Source: an uncultured Bacillota bacterium | GTDB taxonomy: Bacteria > Bacillota > Clostridia > Tissierellales > Tepidimicrobiaceae | DNA: 64,000 nucleotides | Direction of reading: 5' to 3' | Assembly: GCA_937967955.1 (NCBI GenBank) | Contig: CALBUB010000015.1 | Span: forward strand, 1 to 64,000 | Shown: positions 1 to 6,920 of the stretch, piece by piece | Layout: every line of letters begins with the position of its first letter | Position numbering within the stretch: position 1 is the stretch's first letter | The notes under the pieces: model-generated | What the model was told of the DNA's origin: nothing | Database searches by the model: none | Seen by the model: the letters and a program-made list of their open reading frames with translations, nothing else | Position numbers and translations under genes: made by a program

Positions 1-1
1 A

Positions 2-1030
2 GGAGAAAAAATTGCTGAAATAGATCTATTAAATGATAAATCTATACTAGACCAGAGATTAGAAGAAATAGATAATAAAATAGAAGTTCTTAGTGAAGTA
101 GAAGGGAAAAATGTATCAGTAAGTAGAGATTTAAAAGAAATAGAAGATAATTTAAGTGCTACCATAAAAGAGATACAAGAAAGTATTTTTAGTGAGGATT
201 ATGATAAAGCTATTTTATCTAAGGACAAGCTTTTAATGTATTATGATAAGCATAAAAGTGTTTCTGGAGATAATACATTAATCAGTAATAGTTTAGATAG
301 TTTAAAGGAAGAAAGAGAAAACATATTAAAGCAAATTAATAGCAATATTCTTACCTATTATTCTAATGAATCAGGAGTTTTATCATTTAAAATAGATGGA
401 TATGAGGATAAGTTTACATATAACAATAGGGAAGTTTATGGTTATGAAGTTTTTGAAAACCTAGCTGAAGAAGAAACAATAGTATCTGGTAATGGAAATG
501 TTAAAATAGGAGAACCAATATTTAAAATTATAAATAATTTTGAATGGTATATGCTGATTAAAATTGATAATATTAAGGATATTGAAGAGCTAAAGGAAGG
601 AAACTCTATTACAGTTTCTGGGAAGGATGTTGAAGTAGAGTTAAAAGGCAGAATAGTGAAAGTAAATAAAAAGGGCAGCAAGGGTACTATTTTATGTAAG
701 TTCGATAGAGATTTTCAGCATTTTTACGATAAAAGGATAATAAATGTTGATATAATATTAGGTAAATATGATGCCTATAAAATTCCTAAAAAGGGTCTAA
801 TAGAACTGGATGGAGTTATAGGAGTTTATATTAGAGATGTAAGTGGTATAGTAAGATTTAGACCTGTGGAAATTTTAAAGGAAGAGAAAGATTATGTTTA
901 CATAAGTACTGGAGACAAAAATGGTAGGATAAATTCTAAGAATGCTAAAGAGCCTGTAAAGACAGTAAGCCAATTTGATGAGATCCTATTAAATCCAAAG
1001 AAAGTAGAAGAAGGTATGATAATAAACTAA
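2..1030 (+). CDS. HlyD-like membrane-fusion/adaptor protein, 5' truncated
   Basis: The reading frame is open from the window edge, so the start lies outside; 342 residues are visible. The first ~110 residues are charged and heptad-rich (coiled coil). They are followed by beta-rich sequence around 'SGVLSFKIDGYED' and 'GNGNVKIGEPIFKI', resembling the lipoyl-like and beta-barrel parts of HlyD/RND periplasmic adaptor proteins. Such proteins normally sit on the outer face of the membrane with an N-terminal anchor, which would be upstream here. No transporter ATPase or permease follows; the next gene is yggS, 19 bases downstream. The HlyD-like assignment is a fold-level inference from pattern, moderately sure; the substrate is unknown. 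The internal ATG at 236 is not a plausible start because it would cut through the coiled coil. Confidence 0.6.
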   Translation, partial: GEKIAEIDLLNDKSILDQRLEEIDNKIEVLSEVEGKNVSVSRDLKEIEDNLSATIKEIQESIFSEDYDKAILSKDKLLMYYDKHKSVSGDNTLISNSLDSLKEERENILKQINSNILTYYSNESGVLSFKIDGYEDKFTYNNREVYGYEVFENLAEEETIVSGNGNVKIGEPIFKIINNFEWYMLIKIDNIKDIEELKEGNSITVSGKDVEVELKGRIVKVNKKGSKGTILCKFDRDFQHFYDKRIINVDIILGKYDAYKIPKKGLIELDGVIGVYIRDVSGIVRFRPVEILKEEKDYVYISTGDKNGRINSKNAKEPVKTVSQFDEILLNPKKVEEGMIIN

Positions 1031-1049
1031 TATTAAGGGGGTAATTAAA

Positions 1050-1739
1050 ATAGACATCAAGGAAAATTTAGACCTAATTAAAAAAGATATACAAGAAGCT
1101 TTAGTTAAGTCAGGAAGGACTGATTCCAAGGTTGAAATTATAGCAGTAACCAAAACTGTAGATGTAGATAGAATTAATGAAGCAATAAACTTAGGGATTA
1201 AAAATATAGGAGAAAATAGGGTTCAAGAATTGGTTGAAAAGTACGATAAAATAGGTGATAGAGCAAATTTTCATATGATTGGACATCTTCAATCTAATAA
1301 GGTCAAATACATAATCGATAAAGTAAGCCTAATCCATTCATTAGATAGATTATCTTTAGCAAAGGAATTGCAAAAAAGGGCAAGGAAATTAGGAATTACT
1401 GTAAACGCCCTTATCCAAGTAAATGTGGCTGAAGAAGAAAGCAAATTTGGGCTAAAGGTAGATGAAGTGATACCCTTTATAAAGGAAATAAAAGCTTTTG
1501 AGAATATTAAGATAAAAGGCTTAATGACTATAGCACCATATGTGGAAGACCCTGAAGAGGTTAGATGGGTTTTTAGAGATTTGCGTAAGCTTAGCCAAGA
1601 TATTGCAAAAATGAATTTTGAAAATGTAGAGATGAATATCCTATCTATGGGGATGACTAATGATTATAAAGTAGCTATTGAAGAAGGGGCAAATATGATA
1701 AGGATTGGAACTGGCCTATTTGGGAAGCGAAATTACTAA
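1050..1739 (+). CDS. yggS: YggS/YlmE family PLP-binding homeostasis protein, apparent AUA start
   Basis: This is the PLP-binding, alanine-racemase-fold protein (PLPBP/YggS, YlmE in Bacillus) that buffers pyridoxal phosphate; it has no proven enzymatic activity. The PLP lysine lies in 'AVTKTVD' near residue 36, followed by 'NIGENRVQEL' and 'FHMIGHLQSNK', and the C-terminal 'LSMGMTNDYKVAIEEGANMIRIGTGLFG' binds phosphate. There is no in-frame ATG, GTG or TTG upstream of the PLP lysine: the first is the TTG at 1230, which would delete it. The frame is open from 1026, and the AGGGGG ribosome site at 1036-1041 is 8 bases before an ATA codon at 1050. That start gives 229 aa, matching the usual ~230. 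ATT at 1044 is too close to the ribosome site. A sequencing error is the alternative. It sits directly before sepF, as in Bacillus. Confidence 0.85.
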   Translation: MDIKENLDLIKKDIQEALVKSGRTDSKVEIIAVTKTVDVDRINEAINLGIKNIGENRVQELVEKYDKIGDRANFHMIGHLQSNKVKYIIDKVSLIHSLDRLSLAKELQKRARKLGITVNALIQVNVAEEESKFGLKVDEVIPFIKEIKAFENIKIKGLMTIAPYVEDPEEVRWVFRDLRKLSQDIAKMNFENVEMNILSMGMTNDYKVAIEEGANMIRIGTGLFGKRNY

Positions 1740-1757
1740 ACTAAAGGAGGAATTCTT

Positions 1758-2204
1758 ATGGCAAACCTGGTCAATAAGCTTAAGTATATAATGGGAATTG
1801 ATGATTTAGATTATGAAGAAGAGGAGGAACAATACACTTTTGAAGAAGAGGAAGAAGCCGAAGAATTTCAGGCAAATACACAAGAAAAGAGGATGAGAAA
1901 CAAAATAGTCAATATACATACTGCTACTAGTATGAAGTTATCTATCCATGAACCATTAAATTACGATGATGCGCCAAAGATAATAGATGATTTAAAAAGA
2001 AGAAGGACTGTTGTGGTCAATTTAGAACAATTAGAACCTGCCACTAAAAGACAAATATTTGATTTTATCAACGGAGGAGTATATGCACTGGAAGGGACTA
2101 TTCAAAAGGTATCTACAGATATATTTGTTCTTGCACCTATAAATGTTGAAATAGATGGGAATATTAAAGATGAATTAAATAATAGGTTTACTTCTAAATG
2201 GTAG
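1758..2204 (+). CDS. sepF: Cell division protein SepF
   Basis: SepF polymerises into arcs, binds the FtsZ C-terminus and anchors the Z ring to the membrane. The 148-aa protein has an N-terminal amphipathic segment (about residues 1-13), a strongly acidic linker (residues ~19-38) and the compact SepF core (residues ~50-140) containing 'DDAPKIIDDLKRRRTVVVNL' and 'DFINGGVYALEGTIQKVSTDIFVLAP'. AAAGGAGG about 7 bases before the ATG supports the start. It lies between yggS and yggT, the standard gram-positive order. Length and domain layout are normal. Confidence 0.95.
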   Translation: MANLVNKLKYIMGIDDLDYEEEEEQYTFEEEEEAEEFQANTQEKRMRNKIVNIHTATSMKLSIHEPLNYDDAPKIIDDLKRRRTVVVNLEQLEPATKRQIFDFINGGVYALEGTIQKVSTDIFVLAPINVEIDGNIKDELNNRFTSKW

Positions 2205-2227
2205 ACTAGATAGTAAAGGAGAATGGT

Positions 2228-2494
2228 ATGCTAGTTGTATATAGAGCAATAAGCATGTTAGTTGAAATACTAGAACTGCTTATTTTAGTTAGAATAATAT
2301 TTTCTTGGTTTAGAGTAAGCCCTTATAATCCAATTGCAAGGATTGTTTATGATTTGACAGAACCACTCCTTTCTTTAGCAAGAAATTTAATATATAAAAT
2401 TGGAATAAATACAGGTATATTTGATTTTTCGCCTATTGTTGCCATATTAATGCTAAGAATAATTTTATCAATTACTAGAGCAATAATATATTAG
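2228..2494 (+). CDS. YggT family integral membrane protein (YlmG-like)
   Basis: This 88-aa protein has two hydrophobic segments (about residues 2-25 and 62-86) flanking a loop with 'RIIFSWFRVSPYNPIARIVYDLTEPLL', the hallmark of the YggT/YlmG/YCF19 family. Bacterial members are encoded in the sepF-divIVA cluster and are associated with membrane or division functions; the biochemical role is not settled. AAAGGAGA precedes the ATG at 2228. The stop is close to ylmH, so cotranscription with the whole cluster is likely. Confidence 0.9.
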   Translation: MLVVYRAISMLVEILELLILVRIIFSWFRVSPYNPIARIVYDLTEPLLSLARNLIYKIGINTGIFDFSPIVAILMLRIILSITRAIIY

Positions 2495-2509
2495 TTATTG
2501 GTGATTATA

Positions 2510-3295
2510 TTGAAGCTAGATAAGGAACGATTCATAGCCCATATAAATGATGAAGAGCAACTAATCAACATGAGAAGAGTACTGGATAAGATTGAAATAG
2601 TACTTAATAAGCATATATGTCAGACTACAGATTTTCTCAACCCTTATGAAAGAAAATTAGCTAGTTCTATACTCAATAGATTTGCTGATATTCAATATAT
2701 AGAATTAGGAGGCCTAGAAGAGGCAGAAAGAAAGGTATTACAAATTTATCCTTACTATTTACAATATGAGGATTTAGAAGTACCCATTGTAGCCTTCAAA
2801 GTAGAAGGCTATAGTGTAAATATTACTCATAGGCATCTATTAGGCTCTATTTTGGGCCTTGGAATAAATAGGAGTAAAGTAGGGGATATATTAGTACATG
2901 AAGGCTATTGTCAATTTGTTGTAAAGGAAGAAATTGCTCCTTATATACAGTTTAATTTACAAAAAGTTGGTAGCGAAAAAGTAAGTGTTTGCCAGATTCC
3001 CTTAGGGGAACTTAAAAGCCCAAATATAGAATATGAACTTAAGAGGGTAAGCGTATCTTCCTTAAGACTTGATGTATTGCTAAGCAGTGTATGGAATTTA
3101 TCTAGGAAGGATAGTCAAAAGCTTATAAAAGCTGAAAAGGTAAGAATAAATTGGGAACCTATTGGAAAGGTAGCCAAAATTGTGGAAGTTGGGGATCTCA
3201 TTTCTCTTAGAGGATATGGTAGATTTATTCTTGGTTCAATAGAAGGAATTAATAAAAAAGGGAAAATTAAGATAGAGATTAAATTATTAAAATAG
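2510..3295 (+). CDS. ylmH: YlmH family RNA-binding protein with S4 domain
   Basis: YlmH is an S4-domain RNA-binding protein of the sepF-divIVA cluster, linked in Bacillus to rescue of stalled large ribosomal subunits. Residues ~1-180 form the photosystem II S4-like N-terminal region ('VAFKVEGYSVNITHRHLLGSILGLGI'). The S4 domain occupies about residues 182-245 ('SSLRLDVLLSSVWNLSRKDSQ... LISLRGYGRF'). I chose TTG at 2510 because GGTGAT lies just upstream and it gives the expected MKLDKERF start; TTG at 2498 would have no ribosome site. The product is 261 aa, close to the usual ~257. Confidence 0.88.
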   Translation: MKLDKERFIAHINDEEQLINMRRVLDKIEIVLNKHICQTTDFLNPYERKLASSILNRFADIQYIELGGLEEAERKVLQIYPYYLQYEDLEVPIVAFKVEGYSVNITHRHLLGSILGLGINRSKVGDILVHEGYCQFVVKEEIAPYIQFNLQKVGSEKVSVCQIPLGELKSPNIEYELKRVSVSSLRLDVLLSSVWNLSRKDSQKLIKAEKVRINWEPIGKVAKIVEVGDLISLRGYGRFILGSIEGINKKGKIKIEIKLLK

Positions 3296-3309
3296 GTGGA
3301 GTGATGCTT

Positions 3310-3894
3310 ATGATTACACCCTTAGATATACAAAATAAAGAATTTAGAAGGTCATTGAGGGGGTATAATGAAGCAGAAGTTGATGAATTTCTTGATGATC
3401 TTATGAGGGATTATGAAAAAATTTATAAAGAAAATTTAGAATTGAAAGATAAGATATTAGTTCTAAATGAGCAAATAGATAGGTATAACAACTTAGAAAA
3501 TACCTTAAAGGAAACTTTAATAGTAGCTCAAAGTACTGCAGATGAAGTAATTGCAGCAGCCAAGGAAAAGGCTAAAAGCATAATAGACAGTGCAAATATT
3601 GAAGCAAAAAAGTTAATCGATGAAGCTAATGAGGAAGTACATAAGATAAGAAAAGCATATGAAAATTTACTTAGAGAAATGCTTTTATTTAAAACCCGCT
3701 ATAGATCCTTTATAGAAGCTCAGCTTACTGCTTTAGATGAATTTTATTCTGAGATAGAAGGCACTGCATATAAAACAAATAAAGAAGACACTGAGAATAT
3801 TCAAGTAGAAGAAAATGAAGCCTCTTTAAAGGTTGAAAAGCAAGTGGAAGATGAAAAAGAAAAAGATGAAGATGTGGATCAATTAGGGGCATAA
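3310..3894 (+). CDS. divIVA: Cell division/polarity protein DivIVA
   Basis: DivIVA binds negatively curved membrane at poles and septa and recruits division, chromosome-anchoring and secretion factors. The start MITPLDIQNKEFRRSLRGYNEAEVDEFL is the conserved membrane-binding N-terminal domain (residues 1-~60). A long coiled coil follows (about 30-160). The acidic lysine/glutamate-rich tail is unlike a folded domain. ATG at 3310 is preferred over GTG 3301 and ATG 3304 because it matches the conserved N-terminus and leaves about 10 bases after AGGTGGA. It ends the yggS-sepF-yggT-ylmH-divIVA cluster; a compact hairpin overlaps its stop codon. Confidence 0.93.
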   Translation: MITPLDIQNKEFRRSLRGYNEAEVDEFLDDLMRDYEKIYKENLELKDKILVLNEQIDRYNNLENTLKETLIVAQSTADEVIAAAKEKAKSIIDSANIEAKKLIDEANEEVHKIRKAYENLLREMLLFKTRYRSFIEAQLTALDEFYSEIEGTAYKTNKEDTENIQVEENEASLKVEKQVEDEKEKDEDVDQLGA

Positions 3895-3904
3895 GCCCTT
3901 TTTA
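3885..3904 (+). terminator. Possible short terminator at divIVA stop
   Basis: AGGGGC and GCCCTT pair (six pairs, one G-U) around an ATAA loop that contains the divIVA stop codon, followed by a short T run. The stem is weak, so termination may be partial. Confidence 0.3.
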
Positions 3905-3923
3905 ACTTTAAATAGTAAATAAA

Positions 3924-3967
3924 TCCCTCCATTTTCATAAAATGTATTATGTGATAGACTGGAGGGA
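3924..3967 (+). promoter_or_regulatory. Hairpin sequestering the ribosome-binding site of a small ORF
   Basis: TCCCTCCA (3924-3931) is perfectly complementary to TGGAGGGA (3960-3967), which contains the Shine-Dalgarno sequence of the ORF starting at 3973. An inner CATAA/TTATG pairing (3936-3940 with 3947-3951) could extend the structure. No T run follows, so it is not a standard terminator. The pairing is visible in the DNA; control of translation is inferred. Confidence 0.4.
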
Positions 3968-3972
3968 GCCTT

Positions 3973-4107
3973 ATGTGGAATCTATATAGAGAAAATGACG
4001 ATAAATTATTATATTTTTTTATTCTCCTATCTTATATTTGGGATGCTAAATATAGTAAAAATAGCCTTCTCTTCTTTTTATTGATTCTATTGGCAGCCTT
4101 TTCTTAA
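3973..4107 (+). CDS. Small membrane peptide, 44 aa, hypothetical
   Basis: An ATG at 3973, 6 bases after GGAGGG, opens a 44-codon frame. The product starts MWNLYRENDDKLLYFFILL and ends in an unbroken hydrophobic stretch, 'SLLFFLLILLAAFS', giving one or two membrane-spanning segments. I do not recognise a family. It lies between divIVA and a DksA/TraR-type gene in a 307-base gap that is otherwise non-coding, and its ribosome site is part of an inverted repeat. It could be a real stress- or sporulation-controlled peptide or a chance frame. The good ribosome site and strongly hydrophobic C-terminus argue for reality, but homologs would be needed to confirm it. Confidence 0.4.
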   Translation: MWNLYRENDDKLLYFFILLSYIWDAKYSKNSLLFFLLILLAAFS

Positions 4108-4201
4108 ACAATGAAATAAATGTAAATTAAGCATTAGAATCATAAAAGGATATATGGGCATATTAATCTTATAAATGTTATTGTATTAGAGGAGGAAACA
4201 A

Positions 4202-4822
4202 ATGGACCAATCTATGAGAGAATACTTTAGAAGAAGGCTTATTGAAGAGAAGGAAAAGTTATTAGATAATATCAATAAAATGAAAAATTCAGTAGAATTT
4301 GGTGCTATGGATGAATATTATACTGAACTTTCTGCCTATGATAACCACCCAGCCGATTTAGGAACTGAAATGTTTATGATGGAACATGATAAGGGTTTGA
4401 GAGATAAATTAAATGATACTTTATATGAAATAGAAACTTCTTTAGAAGCCATAGATAGAGGAGAATATGGGATTTGTGAAGTTTGTGGAAAGGAGATAGA
4501 TAAAGAAAGATTAGATCTAATACCTTATGTGAAATTGTGTTTAGACTGTTCAAAGAAAAGAATATCTTTAGAGGATAAAATGGATTTTAGACCTGAAGAG
4601 GAAGATAGTATTAGTCCCTTTAGCAACTATGATGATGGCAAGGATTTAAATGCTTTTGATAGGGAAGATACCTATCAGGAAGTTGCCAGGTATAATAAAA
4701 TTAGCAATGATCCTTCTGCTAGTACAGGGGATCTTTTAGGAGTTATTGATGATGAAGATAGTGGGGTTGTAGAAGAAGTAGAAAATATTTCAAAAGAATA
4801 TTATGATGATACAATTAAGTAG
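4202..4822 (+). CDS. TraR/DksA family C4 zinc-finger protein (YteA-like)
   Basis: The 206-aa protein begins with a coiled-coil hairpin (residues ~5-85) and carries a C4 zinc finger with Cys92, Cys95, Cys113 and Cys116 ('CEVCGKEI...LCLDC'). This matches the DksA/TraR family, whose founders bind the RNA polymerase secondary channel. Gram-positive YteA-type members are longer, with an acidic C-terminal tail like the one here (residues ~125-206). Their function is not established, so a role at RNA polymerase is inference. GAGGAGG precedes the ATG. It is monocistronic in appearance, with a strong terminator directly downstream. Confidence 0.85.
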   Translation: MDQSMREYFRRRLIEEKEKLLDNINKMKNSVEFGAMDEYYTELSAYDNHPADLGTEMFMMEHDKGLRDKLNDTLYEIETSLEAIDRGEYGICEVCGKEIDKERLDLIPYVKLCLDCSKKRISLEDKMDFRPEEEDSISPFSNYDDGKDLNAFDREDTYQEVARYNKISNDPSASTGDLLGVIDDEDSGVVEEVENISKEYYDDTIK

Positions 4823-4823
4823 A

Positions 4824-4870
4824 ATATAAGACTTTTCATGAATAACCATGAAAAGTCTTATATTTTATTT
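4824..4870 (+). terminator. Intrinsic terminator after the TraR/DksA gene
   Basis: A long perfect stem (4824-4840 with 4847-4863) around an AATAAC loop is followed by TTTTATTT. This is a strong, rho-independent terminator. Confidence 0.85.
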
Positions 4871-4878
4871 AACAGCAG

Positions 4879-4907
4879 TTGTAATAAAATTTAATATGAC
4901 TTAAAAT
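4879..4907 (+). promoter_or_regulatory. Putative sigma-A promoter for lspA
   Basis: TTGTAA and TAAAAT are separated by 17 bases just after the preceding terminator. Initiation near 4914 would leave about 30 bases of leader before lspA. Confidence 0.45.
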
Positions 4908-4943
4908 ATTATTGTGATAAGTATAATAAAGGAGGCAATATAT

Positions 4944-5408
4944 TTGTATTTTGCTATACCAATATTCATCATATTAGTAGATCAAATAAGCAAATTCTTA
5001 GCTGTTAAATATTTAAAAGGAAATGGAGCTTTTGTAATAATAGACAATTTTTTAAGATTCTATTATGTGGAAAATTATGGTGCAGCTTTTGGTATATTGA
5101 AGGATAGAAGGATATTTTTTATTATTATTACAATAGTAGTTATTATTAGTGTTATTTTTTTTATGGTAAGATACTCTAGAATCCTTAACAAACCAATAAA
5201 AATTGCTTTGTTGATGTTATTAGGTGGTGCAGTAGGAAATTTAATTGATAGAGTAAAGTTAGGTTACGTAATTGATTTTATTAGTGTTAGGCTTCCTGGA
5301 GGCTATAATTTTCCTGTATTTAATTTAGCAGATTCTTTTATAGTTATAAGCACAATATTAATAATGTTTTTCGTACTAACTAGCGAACTAGAAAGTTGGG
5401 GGAGTTAA
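4944..5408 (+). CDS. lspA: Lipoprotein signal peptidase (signal peptidase II)
   Basis: LspA is a membrane aspartyl protease that removes signal peptides from diacylglyceryl-modified prolipoproteins. The 154-aa protein has four hydrophobic segments, the family signature 'FYYVENYGAAFGIL', and the catalytic aspartates Asp102 in 'GNLIDR' and Asp130 in 'FNLADS', at almost the same positions as in Bacillus LspA. TTG at 4944 is chosen because AAAGGAGG lies 9 bases upstream; the earlier GTG at 4914 has no ribosome site. The stop is one base from the next start, indicating translational coupling to the pseudouridine synthase. Confidence 0.95.
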   Translation: MYFAIPIFIILVDQISKFLAVKYLKGNGAFVIIDNFLRFYYVENYGAAFGILKDRRIFFIIITIVVIISVIFFMVRYSRILNKPIKIALLMLLGGAVGNLIDRVKLGYVIDFISVRLPGGYNFPVFNLADSFIVISTILIMFFVLTSELESWGS

Positions 5409-5409
5409 A

Positions 5410-6327
5410 ATGGCTTATTATGAAATACAGGTAGAGGATGATGGGGGTAAAAGGCTTGATTCCTATATTCCAGACCACATAGAGGACGTTTCTAGATCAT
5501 ATATTTCTAATTTAATTAAAGAAGGCTTAATTTTGGTAAATGGGCAAAAGAAGAAGCCTAAGTATATAGTCAAAAAAGGCGATATAATACAGATACAGCT
5601 GCCAGAAGAAGAGCCATTAGAGCCGGTAGCAGAAGAAATACCTTTAGATATTATTTATGAAGATAAAGACATAATTATAGTAAACAAGCCTAAAGGCATG
5701 GTAGTACATCCAGCTCCAGGTAATAAGACTCAAACTTTAGTTAATGCTCTATTAAATCATACTGATAACTTATCGACAATCAATGGCCCTATAAGGCCAG
5801 GCATAGTACATAGATTAGATAAAGATACATCAGGCTTGTTAATAGTAGCTAAAAATAATTTTGCCCATGAAAATATAGTGAAGCAGTTAAAAAACCATGA
5901 AATAAAAAGGATATATGTAGCCCTTGTCCATGGAATTATAGCTAGGGAGCAGGCAACTATAAATGCCCCTATTGGTAGGAATCCTAAAAATAGGCTTAAA
6001 ATGGCAGTGACAACTGTAAACAGTAAGGAAGCCATAACCCATTATAGGGTTATAGAAAGATTTGATAGATACACATATGTGGAACTATCCTTAGTTACTG
6101 GCAGAACCCATCAAATAAGGGTTCATATGGCATATATTAATCATCCAGTAGTTGGGGATCCCTTATACACTAGAAGGAAAAATGAATTTGGAATTAAAAG
6201 CCAACTTCTCCATGCAAAAAAACTAGCTTTTAAACATCCAACTACAGGCCAATATATGGAGTTTGAAGCTGAAGTCCCAGAAGAATTTAGACAAACTATA
6301 AAATTATTAAGATTAAGAAATAGGTAG
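5410..6327 (+). CDS. RluA/RluD family 23S rRNA pseudouridine synthase
   Basis: The enzyme isomerises specific uridines in large-subunit rRNA. Residues ~10-75 form an S4 RNA-binding domain ('GKRLDSYIPDHIEDVSRSYISNLIKEG'). The synthase domain follows, with the catalytic aspartate Asp137 in 'HRLDKDTSGLL' and 'GRTHQIRVHM' further on. The 305-aa length and order (lspA before, pyrR after) match Bacillus YlyB, a RluD-type enzyme. The exact target uridines cannot be read from the sequence. The next gene, pyrR, starts 9 bases after the stop. Confidence 0.92.
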   Translation: MAYYEIQVEDDGGKRLDSYIPDHIEDVSRSYISNLIKEGLILVNGQKKKPKYIVKKGDIIQIQLPEEEPLEPVAEEIPLDIIYEDKDIIIVNKPKGMVVHPAPGNKTQTLVNALLNHTDNLSTINGPIRPGIVHRLDKDTSGLLIVAKNNFAHENIVKQLKNHEIKRIYVALVHGIIAREQATINAPIGRNPKNRLKMAVTTVNSKEAITHYRVIERFDRYTYVELSLVTGRTHQIRVHMAYINHPVVGDPLYTRRKNEFGIKSQLLHAKKLAFKHPTTGQYMEFEAEVPEEFRQTIKLLRLRNR

Positions 6328-6867
<540 letters not shown>

Positions 6868-6879
6868 TATTACATACAA

Positions 6880-6920
6880 GCTCCCCTAAAGTTTGGTAGC
6901 AAACCTTAGGGGAGCATTTT
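6880..6920. terminator. Bidirectional terminator between pyrR and rqcH
   Basis: GCTCCCCTAA pairs with TTAGGGGAGC in a long hairpin, with inner GTTTG/CAAAC pairing. T-rich sequence follows on the plus strand and the stem sits between two convergent stops, so it probably serves both genes. Confidence 0.8.

Noticed and set aside
5757..6035. Minus-strand membrane-like frame opposite the pseudouridine synthase
   Set aside because: The plus strand encodes the catalytic core with conserved motifs; no ribosome site on the minus strand.
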